A stretch of 64,000 nucleotides of DNA, taken from NCBI GenBank assembly GCA_002007465.1, contig LNAC01000008.1, positions 9,447,078-9,511,077 on the forward strand, read 5' to 3'. The translations under genes were made by a program, and so were the position numbers. Within the stretch, counting starts at the first letter, position 1. Each line of letters opens with the position of its first letter. Under the pieces are notes generated by a model, which was not told where the DNA came from, did no database searches, and was given only the letters and a program-made list of their open reading frames with translations. Of this stretch, positions 10,251-21,952 are shown one piece after another. The stretch is from Ailurus styani (lineage: Eukaryota > Chordata > Mammalia > Carnivora > Ailuridae).

Positions 10251-10639
10251 CAAAGGCTCTGAATATGTGAGGAAAGAGACCGTTTGCTGGCACGTTTTCC
10301 AATTCCTCGGTGGCGGAGAGAAGCGATGGGGGCTGCGGTAGTCTCTGGGTGTTCTCCAGAGTCCCGCTGAGCTGCTCTCACGATGTCCCTGTTGGGGGAC
10401 AGGCACAGCAAGTCCCACTCGGGAGTGACAGATCCCCAAGCGGTGTTTGGAGTCCTTGCGCCCATTCAGATTCCTCCATTGGAACCTCGTGGAAAATTCC
10501 AAAAGCCAAAGCTGCTTCCTTTCTGTGCCTGAGGCTTGTGGCATTTCATGGGGGCCCAACTGCGGGGAGAGCGCTGTTCTGTCTTGAAACCTGTTCAGAA
10601 TCCGTGCTGGATTTGGGCAGCAGTTACCACCTGGTGGCT

Positions 10640-10830
10640 GGTGGGGGGGGGTGCAGGGGGATTCTGGCCCCAGGGGACCTTAGCATTATATGTGGGAATA
10701 TCTGGGGTTGCCATGACTTGGGGGGAGGAGCTGGTGGCATCGAGTGGGTGCGGGCCAGCGATGCCGCTCGGTGTCCTGGGATGCACAGGGCAGCCGCCAG
10801 CCATGGACTATGATCTGGCTGGGCTGGCTG
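10640..10830 (+). mobile_element. MER5A-like relic
   Basis: ATATCTGGGGTTGCCATGAC, GGGCCAGCGATGCCGCTCGG, GGGATGCACAGGGCAGCC. Confidence 0.75.
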
Positions 10831-10879
10831 GCTGCACGCGCACTTGCCCCAGGATGACCGGTCGCCTCTCTGCACACAG

Positions 10880-10993
10880 GTGTGGCCAACATGACCTTCC
10901 CCCTGTCTGACCAGCCGGTGCTGGGAGAATGGTTCGTTTTTGTCGAAATGCAAGGCCACGTGTACAACAAGTCCTTTGAAGTCCGGAAGTATG
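10880..10993 (+). CDS. CPAMD8: CPAMD8 exon 8 (end of MG2)
   Basis: Encodes residues 186-223: [19 protein letters not shown], then [19 protein letters not shown]. Two sequons: N189 (NMT) and N215 (NKS). PVLGEW followed by a FEVxKY strand is the usual MG2-MG3 hinge in the family. Acceptor CACACAG, donor GTAAGC. Confidence 0.93.
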
Positions 10994-11134
10994 GTAAGCT
11001 GGACAATCTTAGCATCTTAGGATTTCACATCTGGGCAAAACCTCAGACCCCGTGACGACATGGATGATGGGAAAGGACGGCTGCAGTGCCATTCGCTGGG
11101 GCTCAGTGCAAAGAGCTGGGCACTTTGTCGTTTC

Positions 11135-11490
11135 CCTTTTATGAGAATTGTCATAAAACACACATGACAAAATTTGCCATCTTCAGTATTTGTAAGTGTC
11201 CGGTTGTGCGGCATTAAGGACGTACGTGTTGTTGGGTAGACATCACCACTCTCCATTTCCAGAACTTTTGCATCTTTCCGGACTGAAACTCGGTCCCCAC
11301 TAAATACTCACTCCCTGTCCCCTCCCCCAGCCCCTGGCCAGCCCGCTGTCCTACTTCCCGCTTCTGTGACTCTGACTCATCCGGGTGCTTCGGGGAAGTG
11401 GGACTGTGCGGTGTTTGTCGTTTTGCGTCTGGCGCATTTCACTCAGCATGATGTCCCTCCAGGTAATCCGTGTCCTGCCTGGGTCAGAAT
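11135..11490 (-). mobile_element. L1 3' fragment (antisense)
   Basis: Diverged copy of the L1 3' region (GTTGGGTAGACATCACCACT, CCAGCCCCTGGCCAG). Confidence 0.7.
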
Positions 11491-11522
11491 TCCCTTCCTT
11501 TTTGTTGTTTGTTTTTATTATT

Positions 11523-11692
11523 TTTTAAAAGATTTTATTTATTTGACAAAGAGAGCGTGCACGAGAGGGGGAGCAGCAGGCAGAAGGAGAGGGAGAAGCA
11601 GGCTTCCTGCTGAGCAGGGAGCCCGATGCGGGGCTCCATCGTAACCTGAGCTGAAGGCAGACACCTGACTGACTGAGCCACCCAGGTGCCCC
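11523..11692 (-). mobile_element. Can-SINE
   Basis: Minus-strand copy, somewhat shortened in the middle. Flanked by TCCCTTCCTTTTT on both sides. Confidence 0.92.
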
Positions 11693-11761
11693 CTCCCTTC
11701 CTTTTTTTATTTTTCAATTTTTTAAATTTTTAATTAAAACATTTTTTTATTTAAAAATTTT

Positions 11762-11947
11762 TAAAGATTTTATTTATTTATTTGACAGAGAGAGAGATCA
11801 CAAGCAGGCAGAGGCAGACAGAGAGAGAGGAGGAAGCAGGTTCCCCGCTGAGCAGAGAGCCTGATGCGGGCCTCGATCCCAGGACCCTGAGATCATGACC
11901 TGAGCCTAAGGCAGAGGCTTTAACCCAATGAGCCACCCAGGCGCCCC
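11762..11947 (-). mobile_element. Can-SINE
   Basis: Second minus-strand copy; followed again by CTCCCTTCCTTTTG, the same target word as the preceding SINE. Confidence 0.92.
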
Positions 11948-12678
11948 CTCCCTTCCTTTTGAAATCCATTTCTTTTTGTTCTTTCGACCTCATCCTGACC
12001 CTGTGCACAGACAGGGGAGCTGAGACGTTGAGAGCCATTCAAGAAATTGCTCAAGTAACAGGAGCTAGGGAACGAACATGGACCAGAGCCACTTACTCTG
12101 CTTCTGTGATGAAATTCTCCCTTAACCTGGTCAAGGGTTTCTCTTTTCAAGAGGAAGACCCTAGAAGGAAAGGCTGTAGAGGCCAGGGCTGTTGGTTGCA
12201 AGCGACAGAAACCCAGTGCAAACTCTGAAAGTGAAAGGAAAGGAGTTTATGGCCTTGCCTCACAAACTCGAAGGACCAGCTTCTTTGAGTTTCCTCCGTG
12301 TAGCTTCTGGGTGTCCGGGAGTCCGTCCCTCCTCCGCACACTGCACAGGGTGACCAGATGGCTGGGTGCTCCCAGGGCTGAGCACCTCTGGGCTGGCCTG
12401 CACGCAGAGCATGTGGCCTAAAAGTGATGAGATGTGGCCCTCTGGGGAGAAAAAGAGTGTGCGTCCCCCCAAAATAGGAAATAGACGTGGGTCAGCAAAA
12501 TCGCCAGAATGCTGCCGGCGCTCAACGAAGGATGGGGGTGTGGATTCCTGTGGTGGTGGCTGCTGGCGATGGCCCTGAGCTGGGGCTTTGCCGTTACTCC
12601 TCCCACAGCTCCAGGACTTTAGGAGGCCACCCCAGTGGTGCAAGTTGCCCCTCCATCCTCTCTGCTCTCTCCTTCCAG

Positions 12679-12763
12679 TGTTGCCAAAATTTGAGCTCCT
12701 TATTGACCCGCCCCAGTATATCCGGGACCTGGACGCCTGCGAGAAGGGCACTGTGCGGGCCAG
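12679..12763 (+). CDS. CPAMD8: CPAMD8 exon 9 (start of MG3)
   Basis: Encodes residues 224-251, [18 protein letters not shown] to GTVRA; the V-LPKFE motif is the canonical first strand of MG3. Acceptor CTTCCAG, donor GTGAGA. A 17-bp GC-rich tandem repeat lies about 45 bp downstream. Confidence 0.93.
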
Positions 12764-12806
12764 GTGAGAAAGAGGTGGTCAGCGTGGGCGAGCCCCTACC
12801 CTCGCA

Positions 12807-12857
12807 GACACGCCCCCTCCCGGGACACGCCCCCTCCCGGGACACGCCCCCACGGGC
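12807..12857 (+). repeat. 17-bp GC-rich tandem repeat, 3 units
   Basis: GACACGCCCCCTCCCGG starts at 12807 and 12824, and a diverged third unit at 12841. Confidence 0.75.
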
Positions 12858-13239
12858 ATGCCCCTCCTCCCTCAGACTCCCTGGTCGGGTATCCCTGTCT
12901 TCCCACGTAGTTCTCCTCCCCCTGGGGGGACACCCCTCTTCCTCCCCTTCCAGTGTCCCCCCTCTTCTTTGCAACAGCACCCACAGGGAATGGACTGACC
13001 CACAAGGGGTTTCTTGAAGGGGTTGCCTGTCTCATGATCAGGCTAATGACCAGCTCCAAAGTGAGGGTTGACCAGAGGGTGTCCAGAGATGCTGTCCCTT
13101 TCTGGGGCCCCCCAGGGAGAGTCCTCCAAGGCCTGTGTTCCCGCTCAGCACTGTCACCTCCTAGAGCTTGTGGTTGAGGCAGTTCTCCCGCCCTCCGCTC
13201 CTCCAGCTGTGTGGGTTCTCTTCCTAACGTGGGGCTGAG

Positions 13240-13281
13240 ATCAAGAATGCCTCACTCTACTGACCGAGCCAGCCAGGTGCC
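13240..13281 (-). mobile_element. Can-SINE fragment (tRNA-derived head)
   Basis: Only the head remains: CTACTGACCGAGCCAGCCAG followed by GTGCCCC. Confidence 0.6.
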
Positions 13282-13959
13282 CCTGCTACGTGTGTTTTAA
13301 AATCCAAAGATGTTGTCAACTATACTCAAACAAAGTTTAAAAAAAAATCCAGAAATGTGTTGGGTACACACACCTTTTTTATAGTTTAGAAAATACTATC
13401 AAAACGGCTGGTGTTATTTTTTTATTCACTGTGATCTGCTGTCTCGGTCCTGGCCTCTGTAAGCCAGTGTCCCGTCTGCCTAAGGCATGACAAACATACA
13501 TTTAAGTTTTACCAGCATCTCTGAGAGGATAGTTTTATTTCCATTTTCTGGGTGAGGAAATTCAGCAGTCTGATCCCTGGTTCAAAGTTGAATTCACCAG
13601 GGTACTTAGACCCAGGCTTCCCTGATGCCCACAGTTGTTCCATCCTCTGTACTGTCTTGATTCAACAAGTGGCAGGCCCAGTGGTGGTCTCACATACCCT
13701 CCAGCTCTTGGGTTCAGAGTTCCTCTCTGACCCTTGGTCTCTTTTTCTGTCAAATACAAGTCTTGGTGCAGAGGATTGCAGGCCCCGATGCTGGCTTATT
13801 TGGGCTGACTCTCGGCTGTGGGAAGGGCTGTAAGCTCAGAATGCTGGCTGGGGGAGATATCCCTGTATCAGCTGGCCACGTCACAGGGCCTTGGCTGTCC
13901 TGAGACTGGCCCCTCCCCTCCTGCTCCATGTGAAATTAACCCGCTTTGTTTTGTTCTAG

Positions 13960-14068
13960 GTATACCTTTGGGAAACCTGTCTCGGGGACCTTAATGATCA
14001 ATATGACTGTAAATGGCGTGGGGTACTACAGCCAGGAGGTGGGTCGCCCCATCCTCAGAACCACGAAG
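13960..14068 (+). CDS. CPAMD8: CPAMD8 exon 10 (MG3)
   Basis: Encodes residues 252-288, [20 protein letters not shown] to ILRTTK. The YTFGKPVSG strand is the MG3 signature, and N266 (NMT) is a sequon. Acceptor TTCTAG, donor GTGAGG. Confidence 0.93.
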
Positions 14069-14314
14069 GTGAGGAGCAGGGGCTCTATCAGTGGATCCTT
14101 CCTGCAGGGCCTCCCTTGGCTTCAGCTCCACGATCATTTTATTTTACTTTCTAAAACAGTTTATACAGTGAGGATTTTCCCAGTGATAAAATTCCTGCAG
14201 GCCGATCATGGAGATTTTAGAAAATATATAAAAAGGAAGAAATAAAGGTGATTTCTTCTCTGACAGACACAAACACTATTGATAGGTTGATGTGTTTCCT
14301 CCCCAGATATTACA

Positions 14315-14900
14315 TGCAAAGTTTTTTAAGAAATAGTTTTATTGAGATATAATTCACATACCGTACAATTCAAATACACACATAGATCGTAGGATTCGCC
14401 ATTTTTAGTATATTCAGAGTTGTGCAACAGCCATCACAGGCCAGATTTTGGGTATTTCCACCATCCTCCCCAAGTCCCTCACGTCCTTTTGTAATTCATC
14501 TGTTTTCACCCCCAGCCCCGGGCAACCACTGATCTGCTTTCTGTCTCGATGAATCTGCCTGGTTCAGACATTCTGTATACACAGAATCATATGCTGTACG
14601 ATCTTTCATGTCCCGGTTCTTTCACCTGGCACGAGGTTTCAAGGCTCATCCCCCCTGTAGCAGGTGTCCGAGCTTTTGTTCCTTTTTTATGGCTGAGTAA
14701 TAGTCCGCTGTATGGATGGACCACATTTTGTTTTTCTGTTTACCCATTGATGGATATTTGGGTTTTTCCCACTTTTTGGGTATTCTAGATACTGCTGCTC
14801 TGAACATTCGTGTGCAGGTTTGTGTGAGGCTGGACATGTTCATTTCTCTTGGATGTGGCATTCCTGGGTTGTGTAGTGTGGAATTAGACTACCCATGTAA
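14315..14900 (-). mobile_element. L1 3' fragment (antisense)
   Basis: TTTTATTGAGATATAATTCA start and ATGGCTGAGTAATAGTCCG: the classic reverse-complement L1 3' region. Confidence 0.85.
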
Positions 14901-15111
14901 GAATGAGCAAAGGCTATTTATGTGGAGCTCGCTGCAGCTCACCACCATCACCACCACTTGGCAGACTCAAAGCTTTATCGTGAGAAGGGGGAAGGCTTCA
15001 GGTGTGCCCCCGTTGGAGGGTGTTGGCACCTAACTAGAAGGGGAGTATCCTGTCAGATTGGTTAGGGGTGCATACTTGGTTTTCTCAGTTGGTTCTAAGA
15101 AATAAGGGCAA

Positions 15112-15225
15112 AATGGGACGCCTGGTTGGCACAGTAGGTAGAGCATGCGACTCTTGATCTTGGAGTCATGAGTTCGAGCCCCATCTTGGGGGATAGAGTT
15201 TACTTAAAAATTTTTTTTTCCTAAA
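15112..15225 (+). mobile_element. Short old-type carnivore SINE
   Basis: tRNA-Lys-like body with box-B-like GAGTTCGAGCCCC and the GGGTGTAGAGATTACTT-type tail, not the long CT-rich body. Confidence 0.8.
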
Positions 15226-15239
15226 AAGGGATGCCTGGT

Positions 15240-15471
15240 GGCACCTGGGTGGCACAGTTGGTTGGGCATCTGACTCTTGGGTTTGACTCAGGTCGGGATC
15301 TTGTGGTGATGGGGTCGAGCCCCATGTTGGGCTCTGCACTCAGCTCAGTGTCTGCGTGAGACACTCTCTCCCTCTCCTTCTACCCCTCCTACTAGTGCAC
15401 GCATGCTCTCTCTCTCTCTCTCTCTCTCTTTCTGAAATAAATACGTAAATCTTTAATAAAATAAAATAAAA
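15240..15471 (+). mobile_element. Can-SINE, long form with (CT)n
   Basis: Begins GGCACCTGGGTGGCACAG, carries a (CT)n tract at 15408-15430 and ends AATAAAATAAAATAAAA. Confidence 0.88.
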
Positions 15472-15592
15472 AGGGATGTCTGGCTGGCTCAGTGAGTAGA
15501 GTAAGCAACTGTTGATCTCGGGTTTGTGAGTTTGAACCTCACGTAGGGTGTAATGTTGACTTAAATAAATAAATCTTTAAAAAGAAAAAAAA
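15472..15592 (+). mobile_element. Short old-type carnivore SINE
   Basis: GGGATGTCTGGCTGGCTCAG to AAATAAATAAATCTTTAAA. Immediately abuts the previous SINE tail. Confidence 0.8.
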
Positions 15593-16297
15593 GAAGTAGG
15601 GACAAAAATCAGAGAAGCTGTCAGTTATTAATCAAGTTCTTGCTATTTGGGGCTGGTGGTTAGGGGGCTTTGCCCTCCTACGAGTCAGACTTCCTTCGAG
15701 GCTCGTAGATAATGGGTCCGCCATTTTTCTATATGGTCCTGCCACAGTCTGTTTGATATTCAGGGGTAACTAAGTTTAGCTATTTGAGAAACTCCCAGAC
15801 TGTTTTCCCAAGCGACTGCCTGACTTCACGTTCCCGTGTCTGCACAGCCTGGAGGTCCTCTGCCTCTGTGGGGTCTCCAGCTCCGGACCCTGTCATCCCT
15901 TCCGCTGGCGGTGGCCCTTGTGTTAGTTCTCTGGTTTACCAAGTAGTGGTCTCCGAAGCTGTTTCTGGAAGTAGCGTGTTTGCCGGACCCCCGGCTGGGT
16001 CCTGAGATAGGGGTCGAATGGGGGTGTTCTGTGCCCTGGGAGCGGGAGTGGAGTGGGTGCTCCCAAGGGGGGTGACAGGGTTCAAATCCCTGCCCCCACT
16101 GTCTGCTGGAGGGCGAGCATCTTACTCTCCAGGACGTGCTGCACGTCCGGCGAGGGATGCCGTGACCCACAGGGCAGGTCGTCACCGCGTGTCCCCCCGA
16201 TCCTCCAGCAGCTGGAGCTTCAGATGGGTTTTTGAGCGTCACTCCTCGAAGCCGTTCCAACCCCAAGTGAGCACATTCTGTATGCTTCTGCCTCCAG

Positions 16298-16525
16298 ATC
16301 CACGGCTCCCAGGACTTCGACATCTGTGTGAAGGACATGATCCCCGCCGATGTCCCTGAGCACTTCCGGGGCACTGTCAGCATCTGGGCCATGGTGACCA
16401 GTGTGGACGGGAGCCAGCAGGTGGCGTTTGATGCCTCCACCCCCGTCCAAAGGCAGCTAGTGGACGTCCGCTACTCCAAGGACACCAGGAAGCAGTTCAA
16501 GCCGGGCCTGTCCTACGTGGGGAAG
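16298..16525 (+). CDS. CPAMD8: CPAMD8 exon 11 (MG3-MG4)
   Basis: Encodes residues 289-364 in phase 0/0: [48 protein letters not shown]. The F-KPGL-Y-G-V pattern marks the start of MG4 in the family. Acceptor CCTCCAG, donor GTAAGC. Confidence 0.93.
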
Positions 16526-17631
16526 GTAAGCGCTGGGGACGGCGCCCGGCGGGGTCATCCGAGGGTGAGGGCTCTGCGCTGCCTCCACCACCCCCGCCCC
16601 CCGCCCCCAGCTGCATTCAAGGACCACTGTGAAACCTCTGCCATGGCACCGTGGGTCCGCAGTGGGGACGCTGCCGAAAATGGTGCCCTTTAATTGCACC
16701 ATGTAACCTTTGCTCTTGGTGTCCGAGGGCTGTATTGCTGAGTGCGGCAAGAGCTGGGACCCCAGCGTGAGGGGCACTGGACATTTTGCTCCACCTAAAA
16801 CAGTGTTCTCCAGACCAAGACCTGGTATATCCATTTTTTAAGTCAGTTTCTCAAAGACAGTGACTTTCTAATTTGGGTTGACTTTATTTCTGGAAGAACT
16901 AGCATCCAAAGGAATGCCCCCCAAAGCAGATCTTCTGCCCCTGACACAGACCGACTCAGATCCCCTGGGGGAAAGTGGCATTTTGAATAGGGCTCCACCT
17001 CCTACCCACCCACCATGCCATTCTCAGACACGGTCACGTTTCAGGTGACCAGAAACCCAACATCCTCATCCTAATTGTTGCACTGGGCATTTGTGTCCTG
17101 CGGGGGCAAGGCCGTGGTGCCCAGTGTCACCCCAGAGGGAAGCTGGGGGCACCCCTGACCTCAGCGCTGTGCACCACCCACATCCCTGGCCCCTCTTGCC
17201 TTCGTGGGTCGCTCACAGGATCCTGCTGGTCTGTCCTCGTGCTGTGTCCTGTTACTACTCCCGCTCTGGTCTGAGACCTCCTTCTTCTCTGTGCTTGGAT
17301 CCCAGCCCCTCCTGTCCACACACAGGGACATACCTGTGTGCCCCTGTCTTTGAGGGTCCCAGCTTGTAAAGAAGCTAAAGCACAAAAAGCAGGGTCAGGA
17401 TGTGCATGAAGAAAGGGTTTGGGCTATAGGATCAATGAAGGGGAGCATTTCACGTACAGCCGAGAAATTATCCACCATCTGCATTAAAGACCAGAGCTGT
17501 AAATGGGGATCATGTAGGCTGAAGCCCCTGTCACTTTGTCACCAAGTATCTGCACAGGCGAGGGGCTACTCTAGGGTCCTTTGGGGCCCACGGACTATAT
17601 TTCTTTCACACCATCCCTGTCTTCTTTTCTT

Positions 17632-17645
17632 TAAAGGTATTATTT

Positions 17646-17685
<40 letters not shown>

Positions 17686-17835
17686 ACGCGCACGTGCAGA
17701 GGGGAGGGGCAGAGGGAGAGGGAGAAGCAGGCTTCCCACTGAGCAGGGAGCCCCATGCGGTGCTCGGTCCCAGGGACCCGGGATCATGACCTGAGCCGAA
17801 GGCAGACACTTAATCCACTGAGCCCCCAGGTGCCC
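17632..17835 (-). mobile_element. Can-SINE with (GA)n
   Basis: Minus-strand copy with a long GA run (about 17650-17683) after GTATTATTTATTTGAGAG. Confidence 0.92.
17650..17683. repeat. (GA)n tract
   Basis: Pure GA dinucleotide run within the minus-strand SINE. Confidence 0.85.
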
Positions 17836-18469
17836 TGCCATCCTGTCTTTTGAACCCCTTGTTCTGATTCCCTTTTCTGCCTATCTGAATGAGGTCTGAG
17901 CATCACATGGAGCTGTTTGTAGCAGTGCCGTTCCTACTCCGGCGTGGCACCAGGCCAATGGCCAGCACGTGATGATTCCCACACTGTGATTTGAACATGG
18001 AGACCAGTGGGATAGAATTCAGAGCACAGAAATAAATGCACACCCTGGATGGATGCTCCCCTGATCGATTTCCTGGGATACCCTGCTTCCATTTAGCTAC
18101 CTACAGCTTCTCCACACCAGTCGCCTCCAACTGGGACATACCTGAAGCCTTCCGTTTCTCGCTATAAGGCTTTCCTGTTTCACCTGCATTCGAGCCTCTG
18201 TCCAACACCAGTGATGGTGGCTGTGACTCTCTTGCTGCAGCAAACACCGAGTAAATAGCCTTTGCCCGTTCCTTGTCAGGTAGCCTTCATTTAATTCCAC
18301 ACCACGTGGCCCAGGAGGTCCACCTCACCCTGCATCCCCAGGCTAATGGCCAGCACGTGGCGGCTCCTACCTTGTGACTTATTTGCCAAGTCCAAGGTCG
18401 TGAAGTTGCTCCCACCTCACCCACCCATCTCTAAGTGTTTCAAAGTTCTAGCTCTTAACTTGAGATCTA

Positions 18470-18880
18470 TGCTCCATGTTTAACTTTTGTAGATGGTGTG
18501 AGGTAGGGGTTCACTTTCGTTTGTTCACATGGGGGCATCCAGTCGTCCCGGGCCCATTTGTGGAGGAAACTGTTCTTTCCTTATTGGGTGGTCTTGGCAC
18601 CCTTGTTGGAAACCAATTTACCACGGATGTGTGAATCTGGATTCTCAGTTCTTCTGTTCCACCGATTGCCATGTCTCTCCTATGCCAGTACCACATTGTC
18701 TCGATTCTTGTAGCTTCCTAGTGAGTTTTGAAAATCGTGACACATGAGTTCTCCTTTGTTCCTCTTTTTTTTGATTATTTAGGTTATTTGGGGGCCTTTG
18801 CAATTCCCTGCGAATTTTAGCATCAACTTGACCTCTGGGAAGAAGTTGGCTGGGATTCTGATGGGGGATTAGATCAGTTT
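18470..18880 (-). mobile_element. L1 fragment (antisense)
   Basis: GATGGTGTGAGGTAGGGGTTC and TACCACATTGTCTCGATTC are the reverse complement of L1 ORF2 C-terminal sequence. Confidence 0.85.
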
Positions 18881-18929
18881 GGGGAGCGGAGCTGCCCTGA
18901 CCGTGTTGAATCTTTGGTGACCCTTCCAG

Positions 18930-19100
18930 GTGGAGCTGTCCTACCCAGATGGCAGCCCAGCCGAGGGGGTGACGGTCCAGATCAGGGCAGAGCTGACGCC
19001 GAAGGACAACATCTACACCGTCGAATCTGTGTCCCGGGGAGGGCTGGTGGGGTTTGAAATCCCCTTCATCCCCATGTCAGCCCAACATGTGTGGCTGGAG
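18930..19100 (+). CDS. CPAMD8: CPAMD8 exon 12 (MG4)
   Basis: Encodes residues 365-421, [18 protein letters not shown] through AQHVWLE, phase 0/0. Acceptor CTTCCAG, donor GTGGGT. The donor was placed before GTGGGT because the next exon starts TKV, matching human residue order. Confidence 0.92.
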
Positions 19101-20189
19101 GTGGGTGAGTTGCTTGGCCCCGTGTCTTTCAGCCACCAGGCACAGCCTTGGTGGCTTCCCCAGTCCATGCTTGGGCACCAGCTCGGTGGACCTGCAGCCT
19201 ACTGCTGCCCTGAGGGGGTTTACAGCCTTAGGTGGGGAGATGGATAACCAGCCCATCCCAGGGCAAGATGGAAGGTGAGGTGAGGGCGCCTGGCTATGTC
19301 ATGCTGAAGGAGGCTGGCCCAGAGGGATCTCATCGTGTGGACTCCTGACCTTGGGGAGGGTCATCCAGGCTGCTTCTGGGAGGGTGGGACAGTATGCAGA
19401 GACCCAGAGGCCACGCTGAGCCCTTTGGGAGGATTTGGAGGAGGGAGCTGATGGGGTGCCCCTGACCTCACCGGGGTGCTTGGGGTTTCCTCTGAAACAG
19501 AGTGATCTGATTTGGGACACCCAGTGATTGTTCCAGTGACCATATGGGAGGGTACCTGGTGGTGCGGGCACAGGTGGGCAGACAGGAGGTGATGACAGAG
19601 AGGCCACGGAGCCTGGAGCTGTGAAGGTAGAATGGGCAGGACGTGGGGTCCCATTGTCAGGGGAGGGAGGAGCAGGAGTGCTAGAAGGTGTCCCACCCCC
19701 CACCCCCGGCTCTGTGATGGTCCCACGGACTCTGGATGGCGGGGAAGGGGGGTGGGGGGCAGCCTAGAGTCAATGTGTGGGTGGCCACCAAGGACACTTG
19801 GGGTGACTGCGTCCTCTGTGGAGCGGCATGTCTTTTAACCCTCCAAGCTGCAAGCTCAAGGGTCTCCTGGCTACCGCCCTCCAACGGGCTACGAATTCGT
19901 TATTACAATCACCCCCCCTTTTTTTAATGATCAAAGACATTCCTTTATTTCCATTAGTCCCATAGCAATTAAGTAGCAGCAAAGCCCCAAAATTACAAAT
20001 ACCAGAATGAGCTGAATAATTCTCTGTCTCATAGATACATGTCTAAAAATTAGCTTTTCCCCCAAATGGCACTTTGACAGAAAGATATTCTGTTTCTGTT
20101 ACTAAATACTGTTTAGGAAAAAGTCTTTAATTCTTTTAAACACAAAACTAATTGTAAATGTTAATTATTTTTAATTTTTAATTTTTAAA

Positions 20190-20347
20190 AAGGTGTATTT
20201 ATTTATTTTAGAGATAGAGTAAGAGCTGGGGGAAGGAGCAGAGGGAGAGGGACAAGCGGACGCGGGGCTCGATCCCAGGACCCTGAGATCACGACCTGAG
20301 CCAAAATCAATTTGGACGCTTAACCGACTGTGCCACGCAGGCATCCC
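20190..20347 (-). mobile_element. Can-SINE, older and diverged
   Basis: Diverged minus copy ending GTGCCACGCAGGCATCCC. Confidence 0.85.
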
Positions 20348-20349
20348 TA

Positions 20350-20570
20350 ATTATTTTTCAACTGAGGTGTAATCGACACATCTCTGTATGTTCGTTTCGG
20401 GTGGACGACGTGAGTCCATATTTGCGCCTGTTGTGAAACAGTTGCCACACTAGGTGTGCTCAACAGCCGGTGTCTTTTCTCATCATGAGAAATTTGGAGA
20501 CCTACTCTTTGCAACTTTCCAAATATACAGTACAGTATTGTTAACTATGGTCCCCACACTGGATAGGCCA
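20350..20570 (-). mobile_element. L1 3' scrap (antisense)
   Basis: AACTGAGGTGTAATCGACAC and ACAGTATTGTTAACTATGGT fit a diverged L1 3' region. Confidence 0.65.
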
Positions 20571-20664
20571 TCCCTGGGGCTTATTTTTTAAATGGAGGTT
20601 TGTATCTTTGGCAATCAGCTTTATTACAGCGGTGTGGCAAATTAGGACCAAAGAGAGCAAGGCA

Positions 20665-20842
20665 GGGACGCCCGGGTGGCTCATCGGTTAAGCGCCTGCC
20701 TTTGGCTCAGGTCATGATCTCAGGGTCCTGGGATCGAGCCCTGCATGGGGCTGCCTGCTAAGCAGGGAGCCTGCTTCTCCCTGCTTTTGCTCTGTCAAAT
20801 AAATAGATAAAATCTTTAAAAAACAAAAAACAAAAACCCAAA
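20665..20842 (+). mobile_element. Can-SINE with target duplication
   Basis: Plus-strand copy flanked by CAAAGAGAGCAAGGCAG and CAAAGAGAGCAAGACAG. Confidence 0.93.
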
Positions 20843-21823
20843 AAACAAAGAGAGCAAGACAGAGGACGAGAGCTGGGAGGGTCCCCCATTTGAAGCTTCT
20901 TGTGCCGTCCCTGTGGAGTCTCTGGAACACATGACCCTCCCAGCTCGTGACACATGACAGTAGCCACAGAGAAGTGCCAGCAGGGGTGCTCGCTTGAGCC
21001 CAGGTGTCTGTCGGGGTCTGTCACACAGGCGTGAATCATTGGCTCTGCAACTAAACTCTGGTTCTAGCTGAAGCTCCCTCCCCGGAGGTCCGGCTGGTAG
21101 CACGAATCTCAAAGCCCCAGCCCCTTGTCCCTGTCCTGAGTCAGCTTGGTGGCACATGCTACCAGGACACACCGCAAGACCCCACGCCTTTAGAGGCTAC
21201 CTCTCAGAAACTGGGGACAAAGTGGGCCAACTTCTTTACTGCGGATCTCACAGAAGTCCTCGCTCTGCACCGCTGGCCGCTCCCTTGTGTTGCCCTCTAG
21301 CCTTTTGGCGGCAAGTGAAGGGAACAGGCTCAAACCCCAAAGGAGCAAGAGCAGTATAACCGCCTGAGCTCAGGGAGGGACAGGATCCAGAGCCCCAGGG
21401 ATGCTGTCCCACACGGCTGTTCCTTCTGCCCACCTTCTCTGTGGTCACTACCCAGGCCTGTTATGATAAGCCACCAGGGCCACTGGCAAGCCAGAGAGAG
21501 ACAGAGAGAGAGAGGGAGGATGGGGAGAGCTTCCTAACATGCCCGTGATAGAATTATCTCCTGGTGGCCACATGAGTCATCTGCCTGAGCCCCGCCTCCC
21601 CCAACACCCCGGGACCAGTCTTGGCCACTTGCTTCCTGGAGCTGAGAAACAGCGCGTTAAGGCACATTGGACCCCAGTCTCTGAGAACTGGGGAGAGGGG
21701 TCCCCAAAGGCAAATTGGCACAGGAGAGGGTCTTGCTGCAGGCCTGGGCAGGCAGAGGCATCCCCAAGTCCCCATTCCTCCAGCAAGCACCCAGGCCTTG
21801 ACCAAGTACCCTCGTTTCTTCAG

Positions 21824-21952
21824 ACCAAGGTGACGGCACTCAGTGGAAAGCCCGTGGGAGCCCAGTACCTGCCCAGCTACCTGTCTCTCAGCAGCTGGTA
21901 CTCCCCCAGCCAGTGCTATCTGCAGCTGCAGCCGCCTTCCCGCCCCCTGCAG
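21824..21952 (+). CDS. CPAMD8: CPAMD8 exon 13 (MG4-MG5)
   Basis: Encodes residues 422-464, [20 protein letters not shown] to [11 protein letters not shown], phase 0/0. Acceptor TTCTTCAG, donor GTAAGC. The exon closes MG4 and enters MG5. Confidence 0.93.

Larger units (their letters stand above)
8778..10879 (+). other. CPAMD8 intron 7
   Basis: One minus-strand SINE (9477-9688) and two MER5-like relics near 10125-10250 and 10640-10830. The rest is unassigned. Confidence 0.75.
10994..12678 (+). other. CPAMD8 intron 8
   Basis: Antisense L1 3' piece (11135-11490), then two minus-strand Can-SINEs in the same CCCTTCCTTTT target, then unassigned sequence up to the exon 9 acceptor. Confidence 0.75.
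12764..13959 (+). other. CPAMD8 intron 9
   Basis: Short 17-bp GC-rich tandem repeat at 12807-12857, a 3' scrap of a minus-strand SINE at about 13240-13281, and otherwise unassigned intron. Confidence 0.7.
14069..16297 (+). other. CPAMD8 intron 10
   Basis: Antisense L1 3' fragment (14315-14900) and a cluster of three plus-strand SINEs (15112-15592). The GC-rich part 15600-16297 shows no recognisable element. Confidence 0.75.
16526..18929 (+). other. CPAMD8 intron 11
   Basis: Minus-strand SINE with a (GA)n tract (17632-17835) and an antisense L1 ORF2/3' fragment (18470-18880). The rest is unassigned. Confidence 0.75.
19101..21823 (+). other. CPAMD8 intron 12
   Basis: Minus-strand older SINE (20190-20347), antisense L1 scrap (20350-20570) and a young plus-strand SINE with a clear target duplication (20665-20842). 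The remainder is unassigned. Confidence 0.75.
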
